64,000 nt of DNA from Candidatus Latescibacterota bacterium (GTDB lineage Bacteria > Krumholzibacteriota > Krumholzibacteriia > JACNKJ01), in the NCBI GenBank assembly GCA_020633725.1, contig JACKDC010000001.1, positions 186,001 through 250,000 on the forward strand, read 5' to 3'. The position numbers and the translations under genes were made by a program. Below the pieces are notes generated by a model. The model searched no databases, was not told the DNA's origin, and was given only the letters and a program-made list of their open reading frames with translations. Positions 28,719 to 37,980 of this stretch are shown in pieces. Each line of letters begins with the position of its first letter. Within the stretch, counting starts at the first letter, position 1.

Positions 28719-29102
28719 GTGAGCGACTACCCCGCGGACTATCGTTACACCAAGGAGCACGAGTGGGTGTCGGTGGAGGGTGACGTGGCCACCATCGGCA
28801 TCACCGACTACGCGCAGGGCGAGCTGGGCGACATCATCTACCTGGAGTTGCCCGAGGTGGGGACCCACGTGGGCAAGGGCGATCCCTTCGGCACCGTCGA
28901 GGCGGTGAAGACCGTCGAGGAGATCTACGCGCCGGTGACCGGCGAGGTGCTCGAGATCAACGACGGCCTCGAGGAGCATCCCGAGCAGGTGAACCAGTCG
29001 GCCTTCCACGAGGGCTGGCTGGTGCGGATCAAGATGAGCGACCCGTCCGAACTGGAGGCGCTCATGGACAGCGAAGGCTACCTGGAGCTGGTGGGAGAGT
29101 AG
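28719..29102 (+). CDS. gcvH: glycine cleavage system H protein
   Basis: GcvH is the lipoyl carrier that shuttles the aminomethyl group between P, T and L proteins. The 127-aa protein has the lipoyl-domain fold and the modification lysine K64 in GTVEAVKTVEEIYAP. HEWV and the GDIIYLELP strand are typical. The GTG at 28719 has AAGGAGAGG 2-10 nt upstream. Its TAG is immediately followed by the gcvPA ATG. The LipM-like protein at the end of the operon can supply its octanoyl group. Confidence 0.96.
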   Translation: MSDYPADYRYTKEHEWVSVEGDVATIGITDYAQGELGDIIYLELPEVGTHVGKGDPFGTVEAVKTVEEIYAPVTGEVLEINDGLEEHPEQVNQSAFHEGWLVRIKMSDPSELEALMDSEGYLELVGE

Positions 29103-30458
29103 ATGCGCGGCTTCCTGCCCCATACGCCGGCCGAGATCGAGGCCATGCTCGGCGCCGTGGGCGTCGGCTCGATCGACGACCTCTTCGCCACCGTCCCCGC
29201 GGACTGCCGCTGGGCCGGTCCCCTCGACCTGCCGCCCGGCGAGGACGAGTACCGCGTCGGCGAGCGCATCGGCGCGCTGGCGGCCATGAACCGCCCCGCG
29301 GGCGGGCGGCTCAACTTCATGGGCGGCGGCGCCTACGACCGCATCCAGCCCGCGGTCATGGCGCAGGTGCTGGCGCGGCCGGAGTTCTACTCGGCCTACA
29401 CGCCCTATCAGCCCGAGGTCTCCCAGGGCACCCTGCAGGTGATCTTCGAGTTCCAGACGCTGATGGCGCGCCTCACCGGCATGGCCGTGGCGAACGCGAG
29501 CCTCTACGACGGCGCGAGCGCGCTGGCGGAGGCGGTCCTGCTGGCCGGCGCGGCCACGGGACGGCGGCGCGTCCTGCTGCCGGCGAGCCTGAACCCCGGC
29601 TGCCGCCGCGTGGTGGGCACCTATGCCGACGGCCAGGACATGCAGCTCGTCTCGCTGCCCTGGAGCGCGGACGGCGGGCTCGACCCGGCGGCCGTGGAGT
29701 CGGCGCTGGCCACGGGCGACGTGGCCGCGCTGGTGGTGCAGAGCCCGAATCACTTCGGGGTGGTGGAGGACCTGGGCCGCCTCGCGCCCTTCGCGAAGGC
29801 CGCCGGCGCGCTGCTGCTGGTCCACGCGGATCCCAGCAGCCTGGGCGTGCTCGAGGCGCCGGGCCACTACGGCGCGGACGTGGTCACCGGCGAGGGGCAG
29901 AGCCTCGGCCTGCCGCTGAGCTTCGGCGGGCCCTACCTCGGCGTCATCGGCGTGAGCCGCGAGCTGGTGCGCCGGCTGCCCGGCCGCCTGGTCGGACGCA
30001 CGGTGGACGCGCAGGGGCGCCCCGGCTTCGTCCTCACGCTGCAGACCCGCGAGCAGCACATCCGTCGCGAGAAGGCCACGAGCAACATCTGCACGAACCA
30101 GGGGCTGATGGCCCTGGCCGCCACCGTCTACCTGGCCGCGCTGGGCGAGGGCGGCCTGGCCGCGCTGGGCGAGGGGCTGGCCAACCGCGCCGGCAGCCTG
30201 GCGGCGCGCGCGGCGGCGCTGCCCGGCTTCCGCGTGCCCTTCGGCGGGGACATCTTCCAGGAGTTCGTGCTGGAGGCGCCCGTGCCCGCGGCCACGCTGA
30301 TGGCGGCGGCGCGCGAGCGCGGGATCGCCGCGGGGCTGCCCCTGGGCGCGGACTTCCCCGCGCTGGGGGAGAACGCGCTGCTGGTGACCGTCTCGGAGAA
30401 GCACGGCGCCGAGGCGCTGGACCGCTACGTGGACTTCCTGAAGGAGTTCGCACGATGA
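29103..30458 (+). CDS. gcvPA: glycine dehydrogenase (decarboxylating) subunit 1
   Basis: This is the N-terminal half of the P protein, which decarboxylates glycine with PLP. The 451-aa product matches the split type (gcvPA/gcvPB) found in many non-proteobacteria. Typical blocks are HTPAEIEAML, NFMGGGAYDR and TPYQPEVSQGTLQ near the N-terminus and REQHIRREKATSNICTNQ (about 317-334). It pairs with gcvPB; the PLP lysine is in that partner. Start and stop overlap the neighbours (TAG/ATG abutting, then ATGA). Confidence 0.95.
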   Translation: MRGFLPHTPAEIEAMLGAVGVGSIDDLFATVPADCRWAGPLDLPPGEDEYRVGERIGALAAMNRPAGGRLNFMGGGAYDRIQPAVMAQVLARPEFYSAYTPYQPEVSQGTLQVIFEFQTLMARLTGMAVANASLYDGASALAEAVLLAGAATGRRRVLLPASLNPGCRRVVGTYADGQDMQLVSLPWSADGGLDPAAVESALATGDVAALVVQSPNHFGVVEDLGRLAPFAKAAGALLLVHADPSSLGVLEAPGHYGADVVTGEGQSLGLPLSFGGPYLGVIGVSRELVRRLPGRLVGRTVDAQGRPGFVLTLQTREQHIRREKATSNICTNQGLMALAATVYLAALGEGGLAALGEGLANRAGSLAARAAALPGFRVPFGGDIFQEFVLEAPVPAATLMAAARERGIAAGLPLGADFPALGENALLVTVSEKHGAEALDRYVDFLKEFAR

Positions 30459-31945
30459 GCGCCACCCTCTTCGACAAGAGCCGCGCGGGCCGTCCCGGCT
30501 TCGCGCTCCCCGCCGATGGCCCGACCGGCGGCGCGCGCCTCGCCGCGGACAAGCGCCGCCGCTCGCCGGCGGGGCTGCCGGAGCTGGGCGAGCTCGAGGT
30601 GCTGCGGCACTTCGTGGGTCTCAGCCAGCTCAACCACTCCATCGCGCGCGGCTTCTATCCGCTGGGCTCCTGCACCATGAAGTACAACCCGGTGCAGAAC
30701 GAGCTGCTGGCGGCGCTGCCCGGCTTCGCGGGCTGCCATCCCGAGCAGCCGCAGGAGACCGTGCAGGGTTCGCTCGCGCTGATGCACGCGCTCGAGCGCG
30801 CGCTCGTGGCGATCACCGGACTGCCGGCCTTCACGCTGCAGCCGGCGGCCGGCGCCCAGGGCGAGTACGTCGCCATGAAGATCGCGCGGCGCTATCACGC
30901 CGACCGGGGCGAGGCGCGCGACGTCGTCCTGATCCCCGACAGCGCCCACGGCACGAACCCCGCCAGCGTGGCCATGGCCGGCCTGCGCTCGGTGACGGTG
31001 AAGTCCGGCCCCGACGGCCTCGTGGACCTCGCCGCGCTCGAGGCAGCCCTGAACGCCGATGTGGCCGCCGTGATGCTCACCAACCCCAACACGCTGGGGC
31101 TCTTCGAGTCGAGCATCCGCGAGATCGTGAAGGCGGTCCACGCGGCCGGCGCGCTGGTCTACATGGACGGCGCCAACATGAACGCGCTGGTGGGGCGGGT
31201 GCGCCCCGGCGACATCGGCTTCGACATGATGCACCTCAACCTGCACAAGACCTTCTCCACGCCCCACGGCGGCGGCGGCCCGGGCGCCGGACCCGTGGGC
31301 GTGCGCGCGGACCTGGCCGACTACCTGCCCGGCCTGCGCGTCACCGAGGCGGACGGCGTCTACAGCGCGTCGCCCGCGCCGAAGAGCGTGGGCGACGTCC
31401 ATGGCCGCCACGGCAACTTCGGCATGCTGCTGCGCGCCTACGCCTACATCCTGCGCTACGGCGGCGACGGTCTCGCCGACATCAGCGGCGGCGCGGTGCT
31501 CAACGCCAACTACCTGCAGGCCCGGCTGCGCCATCTGCTCGAGATTCCCCACGACGGCCTGTGCATGCACGAGTTCGTCGCCAGCGGCACGCCGCTGCGC
31601 AAGCACGGGGTGCGCACCACGGACGTGGCCAAGCGCCTGCTCGACTTCGGCGTGCACGCGCCCACGATCTACTTCCCGCTCATCGTCCCCGAGGCGCTGA
31701 TGATCGAGCCCACGGAGACCGAGACCAAGGAGACGCTCGACGCCTTCGTCGAGATCATGGAGCGCATCGTCATGGAGGCGTCCAGCGAGCCGGCGCTGCT
31801 CACCGAGGCGCCGCACGCGACGCCCGTGGGCCGTCTCGACGAGGCCCGCGCCGCGAAGCTCCTGGAGGTCGTGCAGCCGCTGCCGCTGGACGACGCCGCC
31901 GGCGACCGCGCCACCGCACCCCCGACCGCGGGGGCGCGCTCCTGA
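30455..31945 (+). CDS. gcvPB: glycine dehydrogenase (decarboxylating) subunit 2
   Basis: This is the PLP-binding half of the split P protein. The 496-aa protein has the PLP-lysine motif NLHKTFSTPHGGGGPG with K265, and the typical GSCTMKYNP (about 71-79), AHGTNPASVAMAG and VYMDGANMNA blocks. The ATG at 30455 overlaps the gcvPA stop by 4 nt. A tail of about 25 A/P/R-rich residues follows the conserved domain. Its TGA overlaps the proposed CTG start of the next gene. Confidence 0.96.
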   Translation: MSATLFDKSRAGRPGFALPADGPTGGARLAADKRRRSPAGLPELGELEVLRHFVGLSQLNHSIARGFYPLGSCTMKYNPVQNELLAALPGFAGCHPEQPQETVQGSLALMHALERALVAITGLPAFTLQPAAGAQGEYVAMKIARRYHADRGEARDVVLIPDSAHGTNPASVAMAGLRSVTVKSGPDGLVDLAALEAALNADVAAVMLTNPNTLGLFESSIREIVKAVHAAGALVYMDGANMNALVGRVRPGDIGFDMMHLNLHKTFSTPHGGGGPGAGPVGVRADLADYLPGLRVTEADGVYSASPAPKSVGDVHGRHGNFGMLLRAYAYILRYGGDGLADISGGAVLNANYLQARLRHLLEIPHDGLCMHEFVASGTPLRKHGVRTTDVAKRLLDFGVHAPTIYFPLIVPEALMIEPTETETKETLDAFVEIMERIVMEASSEPALLTEAPHATPVGRLDEARAAKLLEVVQPLPLDDAAGDRATAPPTAGARS

Positions 31946-32694
31946 GCGGGAGCGGCCTGCCCGGGACCTGGCGACTGCTGCGAGAGGGCGCCGCCAGCGC
32001 GGCCGTGAACATGGCCCGCGATCTCCAGCTCTTCGAGGCGCTGGAGACGGACCTGCCCGGCGCGGCCCCGACCCTGCGCCTCTACGGCTGGCAGCCCTGG
32101 GCCGTCTCGCTGGGGCTGCACCAGGACCCCGCCCGCAGCCTGGATCTCGATGCGGTCGCGCGCCGCGGCTGGGACTGGGTGCGCCGGCCCACCGGCGGCC
32201 GCGCCGTGCTCCACGCCGACGAGATCACCTACGCGCTGACGGCCCCGCTGGCCGGACCCTTCGCCTCGGGCCTGGCCGACACGCACCGCCGGGTCGCCGG
32301 GGCGCTGCGGCGCTTCTACCATGGTCTCGGGGTGAACGCCGAGCTCACGCGCCCGGCCCCGCCCGCCGCGCTCGACCCCCGCAGTCCGGCGCCCTGCTTC
32401 GCCGCGCCGGGGCTGGCCGAGCTCGAGGTCGAGGGCCGCAAGCTGGCCGGCAGCGCGCAGCGGCGGGGGCGTCGCGCCTTCCTTCAGCACGGTTCCCTGC
32501 CCCTCGGCAACGCGCATCTCGACCTGGCCCTGCTCCTTCCCCTGGACCCCGAGCGCCGCCTGCGCTACCAACTGGGTCTGGCGGCGCAGGCCGTTTCCCT
32601 GGGCGAGCTGCTGCCCGCGCTGCCGGCGCGGGAGTCGCTCGAGTCCGCCCTGGCGGACGCCTTCGCCGCCGAGTTCGGGATTCGCTGGGCCTAG
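31942..32694 (+). CDS. lipM: LipM-type octanoyltransferase (LplA/LipB fold)
   Basis: Members of this fold transfer octanoyl from acyl carrier protein, or ligate lipoate, onto lipoyl domains. RRPTGGRAVLHADEITYAL (about 81-99) is the family core, and EGRKLAGSAQRR (about 164-175) carries the conserved lysine. C152 in SPAPCFAAP aligns with the catalytic cysteine of Bacillus LipM (Cys150), favouring transferase over ATP-dependent ligase. The conserved opening TWRLLREGAASAAVNMARD starts before the first GTG (32005) or ATG (32011), so the start is probably CTG 31942, overlapping the gcvPB stop as CTGA. The product would be about 250 aa. Confidence 0.82.
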   Translation: MSGSGLPGTWRLLREGAASAAVNMARDLQLFEALETDLPGAAPTLRLYGWQPWAVSLGLHQDPARSLDLDAVARRGWDWVRRPTGGRAVLHADEITYALTAPLAGPFASGLADTHRRVAGALRRFYHGLGVNAELTRPAPPAALDPRSPAPCFAAPGLAELEVEGRKLAGSAQRRGRRAFLQHGSLPLGNAHLDLALLLPLDPERRLRYQLGLAAQAVSLGELLPALPARESLESALADAFAAEFGIRWA

Positions 32695-32729
32695 GTCCGT
32701 CCCGCACCCGTCGTGCCCGCGGAGGCGCC

Positions 32730-33740
32730 GTGTCAGCGACTTCGTCCACAGCCTTCGATGCCGCCGCCGCGCCGCTGCTGCGCGTGCGCGGACTGCGCGT
32801 GGAGCACGCCGGCCACCGGCCGCCGCTGGCCCTGGTGGACGGCGTGGATCTCGCGCTCGACGCCGGCGAGACGGTCTGCCTGGTGGGGGAGTCCGGCTGC
32901 GGCAAGAGCCTCTCCGCGCTGTCGCTGCCCGGGCTGTTGCCCGCGGGGCTCCGGCGCCGCAGCGAGAGCCTGCGCTGGCGTGGCCGCGAGATCGGCGCCC
33001 TGGACGAGCGCGCGCTGCGCCGGCTGCGCGGCGCCGAGATCGGCGTCGTCTTCCAGGAGCCCATGACCAGCCTCAATCCCGTGCTCCGCGTCGCCACCCA
33101 GATCGGGGAAGTCCTGCGCGAGCACCGCGGGCTCGGGCGGCGCGAGGCGCGCGCGCGCGCCGAACAGCTGCTGGCCGAGGTGGGCGTGCCGGCGCCCGGC
33201 GCGCGGCTCGACAGCTATCCGCACGAGCTCAGCGGCGGACTGCGGCAGCGCGTCATGATCGCCATGGCCCTGGCCTGCGATCCGGCGCTGCTCATCGCCG
33301 ACGAGCCGACCACCGCCCTCGACGTCAGCCTGCAGGCCCAGGTGCTGGCGCTCCTCGCCGGCCTGCGGGAACGCCGCGGGCTGGCGCTGCTCTTCATCAC
33401 CCACGACCTCGGCGTGGTGGCGGCTCTCGGCGGGCGCGTCATGGTGATGTACGCCGGCCAGGTGGTGGAGACGGGCCCGGCGGCCACGCTGCTCGCCGCG
33501 CCGGCGCACCCCTACACGCGCGCGCTGCTGGCGAGCCTGCCGCGCGTGGACCGCCGCGTGGCCATGGCCGGCATCCCGGGCAGCGTGCCGCCCGCGGGCA
33601 GGGCCCCGGCGGGCTGCCGCTTCAGGGATCGCTGCGGGCTGGCCCGGCCCGGCTGCGAGCGGCCGCAGACGCTGACGCCGCTGGACGCGGAGGGGTCGCT
33701 CAGCGCGCGCTGCTGGCTGGCGGCGGAGGGCGCGCCGTGA
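32730..33740 (+). CDS. oppD: oligopeptide/dipeptide ABC transporter ATPase (OppD/DppD)
   Basis: This 336-aa ABC ATPase powers peptide import. Walker A is GESGCGKS (about 53-60), with signature LSGGLRQRVMIAMAL (about 164-178) and Walker B LLIADEPTTALD. The C-terminal Oligo_HPY tail has cysteines spaced C-x5-C-x6-C (CRFRDRC...C) plus a later RCW, as in OppD-type subunits. The GTG at 32730 follows GGAGG. It overlaps oppF by 4 nt (GTGA). No permease or binding-protein gene adjoins; those lie at 49.2-52.6 kb. Confidence 0.92.
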   Translation: MSATSSTAFDAAAAPLLRVRGLRVEHAGHRPPLALVDGVDLALDAGETVCLVGESGCGKSLSALSLPGLLPAGLRRRSESLRWRGREIGALDERALRRLRGAEIGVVFQEPMTSLNPVLRVATQIGEVLREHRGLGRREARARAEQLLAEVGVPAPGARLDSYPHELSGGLRQRVMIAMALACDPALLIADEPTTALDVSLQAQVLALLAGLRERRGLALLFITHDLGVVAALGGRVMVMYAGQVVETGPAATLLAAPAHPYTRALLASLPRVDRRVAMAGIPGSVPPAGRAPAGCRFRDRCGLARPGCERPQTLTPLDAEGSLSARCWLAAEGAP

Positions 33741-34720
33741 GCGTCACCGGGCGGCCGCCACTGCTGCAGGTGCGGGGGCTCGAGAAGCGCTACCCCGGCG
33801 GACGGGGCGGCGGCACGCTGGCGGCGCTGCGCGGCGTGGACCTCGACCTGCGGCGCGGCGAGATCCTCGGCGTGGCCGGCGAGTCCGGCTGCGGCAAGAC
33901 AACCCTCGCGCGCTGCATCCTGGCCCTGGAACGCCCCGACGCCGGCAGCGTGGCCGTGGACGGCCGCGCGCTGGCCGGCCTGGACCGTCGCGCCCTGCGC
34001 GGGCTGCGGCGCCGGATGCAGCTCGTCTTCCAGGATCCCTACGGCTCGCTGAACCCCCGGCTGCGGGTGGGGGACATCGTCGGCGAGGGGCTCACGGTGC
34101 ACGGCCTGGCCCGGGGCGCCGAGCGCGCGCGCCGCGTGGCCGCCCTGCTCGAGCGCGTGGGGCTGGATCCCGCCGAGGCGCGGCGGCGCCCGCACGAGTT
34201 CTCGGGCGGGCAACGTCAGCGGGTGGGGATCGCGCGGGCGCTGGCCTGCGGGCCGGACCTGCTAGTGGCCGACGAGCCCGTCAGCGCCCTGGACGTGTCG
34301 GTGCAGGCGCAGATCCTTCTATTATTGGACGAGCTCCGGCGCAGCATGGGCCTGGCCATCCTGATCATCAGCCACGACCTGGCGGTGCTCCGTCAGCTCT
34401 GCGACCGGGTGGCGGTGATGTACCTGGGGCAGGTGGTGGAGGAGGGCCCCGCCGAAGCGGTGCTGGGCGATCCCCGTCATCCCTACACGCGGGCGCTGCG
34501 CGCGGCGGCGCCCCGGGCCGAGGCGGGCGCCGCGCCTCCGGCGCCGCTTCCGGGAGAGCCGGCGGATGCGGGCGACCGGCTCGTGGGCTGCGCCTTCGCG
34601 CCCCGCTGTCCGCTGGCCCTTACGCGGTGCGGGCTGGAGGCGCCCGCGCTGCTGGAAGGCGCGGATGGACGCCGCCTGCGCTGTCCGGTGACCCTGGCGG
34701 GCGGGCAAGAATCCGGTTGA
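33737..34720 (+). CDS. oppF: oligopeptide/dipeptide ABC transporter ATPase (OppF/DppF)
   Basis: This is the second ATPase of a peptide importer, 327 aa. Walker A is GESGCGKTT, the signature is FSGGQRQRVGIARAL and Walker B is LLVADEPVSALD. QLVFQDPYGSLNPRL is typical of OppF/DppF. The Oligo_HPY tail also carries C-x5-C-x6-C (CAFAPRC...C). The GTG start overlaps the oppD stop. Its TGA (34718-34720) forms part of the -35 of the promoter candidate for the following TonB-dependent receptor. Confidence 0.92.
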   Translation: MSVTGRPPLLQVRGLEKRYPGGRGGGTLAALRGVDLDLRRGEILGVAGESGCGKTTLARCILALERPDAGSVAVDGRALAGLDRRALRGLRRRMQLVFQDPYGSLNPRLRVGDIVGEGLTVHGLARGAERARRVAALLERVGLDPAEARRRPHEFSGGQRQRVGIARALACGPDLLVADEPVSALDVSVQAQILLLLDELRRSMGLAILIISHDLAVLRQLCDRVAVMYLGQVVEEGPAEAVLGDPRHPYTRALRAAAPRAEAGAAPPAPLPGEPADAGDRLVGCAFAPRCPLALTRCGLEAPALLEGADGRRLRCPVTLAGGQESG

Positions 34721-34746
34721 CTCAAGCTCTTGCCAATCCCTACATT
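34717..34746 (+). promoter_or_regulatory. promoter candidate for the TonB-dependent receptor gene
   Basis: TTGACT (34717-34722) and TACATT (34741-34746) are 18 nt apart. The leader of about 137 nt contains a hairpin pairing 34814-34820 with 34826-34832 (seven base pairs around TCGCG). I found no known riboswitch motif in it. Confidence 0.45.
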
Positions 34747-34889
34747 AAGAGCGATCAGGTTGAACTTCCCCCCATCGTACGGCAAGTCGAGTTGCTGCGG
34801 CCCGAACCGTCGTCCTGTCCTCGCGGGGCAGGCCCGCAGAGTGTTTGCTTTTAACGACTTGCACGTAATCGAGGAGGGACCGGAACGCC

Positions 34890-37800
34890 ATGCTTAAGGG
34901 GAACCGCATGACCGGTCGACGACTGCGCACCGTGTGCCTACTGCTCACCCTGCTCATGGTTCCCACCCTGACGTGGGCCCAGAACATCGGCACGATCCGG
35001 GGGCAGATCACCGACGACCAGACCGGCGGCCCGCTGGGCTACGCCAACGTCACCGTGAAGGACACGAACTTCGGCGCCATGACGCTGGAGGACGGCACCT
35101 TCAGCTTCGTCCTGCCCGCCGGCACCTACACGGTGGTCGTGACCTACCTGGGCTACGAGTCCGTCACCCGCGACGGCGTCGTGATCAACGGCGAGCGGAC
35201 CACGACCCTCGACGTCGAGCTGAAGCCCAGCGTCGCGCTGGCCATGGACGCGTTCGTGGTCGAGGGCGATGCGCCGGTGGTGGACGTGAAGAGCTCGTCG
35301 GAGACCAAGAAGAAGGACTCCGAAGACCTGACCGCCTTCGCGGTGGACAACGTCCAGGAGGCCATGGCCCTCGAGGCCGGCATCACCATGAAGGGCGGCG
35401 ACCTCTACGTCCGCGGCGGCCGGTCGGGCGAGGTCTCGATGATGATCGACGGCGTGCCCGTGAACGACCCGCTGGGCGGCGCCGTGCAGGTGTCCAACGT
35501 GGCGGTGGCCGAGGCCGAGGCCGTGATCGGCGGCATGGACGCCGAGTTCGGCAACGCGCAGTCGGCGGTGTTCAACATCGTGACGCGCGAGGGCGGCAGC
35601 CAGTTCGAGGGCTCCGTGCGCTACTGGACGGACGACTACGGCCGCCAGGACAAGACCTACACCAACTACGACCGCCTGGCCGTCGGCCTCGGCGGTCCCC
35701 TCGTGAGCGACGACTTCCGCTGGTTCCTCTCCGCCGAGGCCCAGGGTTCCGACGGCGAGGATCTGACCCTCGACCGCCGCGAGGAGTGGAGCGCCCTGGG
35801 CGGCTTCCTCAAGTTCAAGGACCGCGCGAGCAGCAGCCTCAACGTCCAGAACAAGCTCACCTGGCGCGTCAATCCCGATCTCAAGCTGAACCTGGAAGGG
35901 AACATCAGCTGGGACAGCAACGACCGCTACATCCACAACTGGAACCAGGAGGGCTACGTCAATCGCCTGCACCTCTTCGAGCGCCTGGAGCTCAGCGGCG
36001 AGACGGACCCGAACCAGGGCGAGCAGTTCTTCTACGTGGTCCGCGGCACGCTGCCGGTGCTGCACGGCCCCTGGTATCAGGCCTACGTCCAGGACAAGGA
36101 GCGCCAGCGCCAGGGTCTGCCCACCGACTTCGAGAAGGTGCTGATCAAGTACAAGCCGTCGGGGGCGGGTTCGTCGGTCTACGAGGTCGTCGACGCCATG
36201 CGCGTCAAGAGCGCCTTCTCGGGCACGGAGTTCCTCGTGCTCACGGACGAGCTCTTCGACGGCTTCATGGACACGCTGAGCCGCTGGAGCTACATCCAGA
36301 ACGACAGCTCGCAGGTCTACTACAACTCGGCCGAGCACACGCCCACGAGCACGAGCTTCACGAACAGCGTCAAGTTCGTGGCCGTGCACAACGTGAGCGA
36401 CAACGTCTTCTACAAGCTCGCGCTCACCCGCCTCGGCTTCGAGCGGCACAGCGCGGTGGACGGCAAGTCGCCGGTGGAGTACTCCACGGCGGGCCTGCCT
36501 GCGACGCTGCACAACGGGGCCACCGTGCGGTCGGTGTCGGGCGAGATCTACTACACCGATCCCAACAACCCCTTCCTGGCCTCCGCCTACGACTACCCGA
36601 ACTACTTCGACCGCAACTCCACGAGCTGGATCGCCAAGTTCGACCTGACCAGCAACCGCTGGAAGTCGCACAAGATCAAGACGGGCTTCCTCGCCCAGTA
36701 CAACGACATGTACAACGAGCAGCTCACGGCGCCCGGCCGCACGCGCATCCTCGTGGACGACCAGACCGGCCGCGTGCTGGGCGAGGCGCAGGGGCGCAGC
36801 GCGAACATCTTCCACAACTACGCGCCGCTGACGGCCTTCTACGTGCAGGACCGCTGGGAGTACAAGGGCATGGTGGTGAACGGCGGCGTGCGCTACGACC
36901 TGTTCAGCCCGGGCAGCGGCGTGGACATCCTGCTGCGCGCGGAGGGCGTGGATCCCACGATCAAGCGCTACAAGCAGTCGCTGAGTCCGCGGCTGGGCCT
37001 GGCCTTCCCGATCACCGACCGCGACGTGTTCCACTTCCACTACGGTCGCTTCATCCAGGCGCCCTCGAACAACGACCTCTTCCAGACCCAGGACCCGAAT
37101 GCGGGCGTGGGCATCCTGGGCAACCCGGACCTGAAGCCGGAGATCACCATCTCCTATCAGGCCGGCGTGAAGCACCAGTTCACCGAGCACGTGGTGGGCG
37201 ACTTCGCCATCTTCTACAAGGACATCTACGACCTGATCAGCTCCACCACGGCCATCGACACGGTGAGCGGCAACCAGTTCGGGCGCTACATCAACAAGGC
37301 CTACGCCTCGGCGCGCGGTCTGGAGATCACGCTCAACCGGCAGTTCGCGGACAACTACGGCGGGCAGATCGCCTACACGCTGAGCTACGCGGACGGCGTG
37401 GCCTCGGACGCGGAGTTCGGCGCCACCAGCGCCGCGGGCCTGACGCACCTGCCCACGAAGGAGCTGCCGCTGCGCTGGGACGAGCGTCACTCGGTCTCGG
37501 CCAGCCTCCGTCTGGCCGACCCCGGCAGCTGGGGCGGCTCGCTGATCTACAGCTTCGGCTCGGGCTTCCCCTACACGCCGGCCTTCCCGGACGTGCGTCG
37601 GCAGGACCCCGAACTCGAGAACTCGCGGCGCTATCCGGCCACCCACAGCCTGTCGATGCAGGCGGAGAAGTACTTCAACGTCTGGGGTCAGGATCTGACC
37701 CTCTTCTTCGACGGCCGCAATCTGCTGGACCAGGATCAGATCGCCAACCACGATCCGGGCATCTTCCCCGCGCTCCGCTACGCCCAGAACGGCTACACGA

Positions 37801-37946
37801 CCTACCTGACGGAGACCGGCAACTACGGCGGCGCCTACCGGACCGATCTGGATGGCGACGGCGAGGACGAATACCACCCGGTTGAGGATCCGCGCGTCTA
37901 CTCGCCGCACCGGATCTTCCGCATCGGCTTTGGCTTCGAGTTCTAG
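34890..37946 (+). CDS. TonB-dependent outer-membrane receptor with CarboxypepD_reg-like domain
   Basis: The 1018-aa protein has a signal peptide ending ALTWAQ-like near residue 31, then a carboxypeptidase-regulatory-like beta domain (about 33-118, GTIRGQITDDQTGGPLGYAN), a plug (about 150-240, YVRGGRSGEVSMMIDGVPVN) and a 22-strand-type barrel ending in FGFEF. Such receptors import siderophores, cobalamin or glycans using TonB-ExbBD energy; no substrate is evident and no SusD is present. ATG 34890 has GAGGAGGG upstream; ATG 34908 is a possible alternative. The energising module lies 5 kb downstream. Confidence 0.9.
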   Translation: MLKGNRMTGRRLRTVCLLLTLLMVPTLTWAQNIGTIRGQITDDQTGGPLGYANVTVKDTNFGAMTLEDGTFSFVLPAGTYTVVVTYLGYESVTRDGVVINGERTTTLDVELKPSVALAMDAFVVEGDAPVVDVKSSSETKKKDSEDLTAFAVDNVQEAMALEAGITMKGGDLYVRGGRSGEVSMMIDGVPVNDPLGGAVQVSNVAVAEAEAVIGGMDAEFGNAQSAVFNIVTREGGSQFEGSVRYWTDDYGRQDKTYTNYDRLAVGLGGPLVSDDFRWFLSAEAQGSDGEDLTLDRREEWSALGGFLKFKDRASSSLNVQNKLTWRVNPDLKLNLEGNISWDSNDRYIHNWNQEGYVNRLHLFERLELSGETDPNQGEQFFYVVRGTLPVLHGPWYQAYVQDKERQRQGLPTDFEKVLIKYKPSGAGSSVYEVVDAMRVKSAFSGTEFLVLTDELFDGFMDTLSRWSYIQNDSSQVYYNSAEHTPTSTSFTNSVKFVAVHNVSDNVFYKLALTRLGFERHSAVDGKSPVEYSTAGLPATLHNGATVRSVSGEIYYTDPNNPFLASAYDYPNYFDRNSTSWIAKFDLTSNRWKSHKIKTGFLAQYNDMYNEQLTAPGRTRILVDDQTGRVLGEAQGRSANIFHNYAPLTAFYVQDRWEYKGMVVNGGVRYDLFSPGSGVDILLRAEGVDPTIKRYKQSLSPRLGLAFPITDRDVFHFHYGRFIQAPSNNDLFQTQDPNAGVGILGNPDLKPEITISYQAGVKHQFTEHVVGDFAIFYKDIYDLISSTTAIDTVSGNQFGRYINKAYASARGLEITLNRQFADNYGGQIAYTLSYADGVASDAEFGATSAAGLTHLPTKELPLRWDERHSVSASLRLADPGSWGGSLIYSFGSGFPYTPAFPDVRRQDPELENSRRYPATHSLSMQAEKYFNVWGQDLTLFFDGRNLLDQDQIANHDPGIFPALRYAQNGYTTYLTETGNYGGAYRTDLDGDGEDEYHPVEDPRVYSPHRIFRIGFGFEF

Positions 37947-37980
37947 CTCGGCCCCTGCGGCCGCAGAGAAAGGACGGACA

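Noticed and set aside
34753..34889. Cobalamin riboswitch before the TonB-dependent receptor
   Set aside because: I found a 7-bp hairpin but not the conserved B12-box or other riboswitch core.
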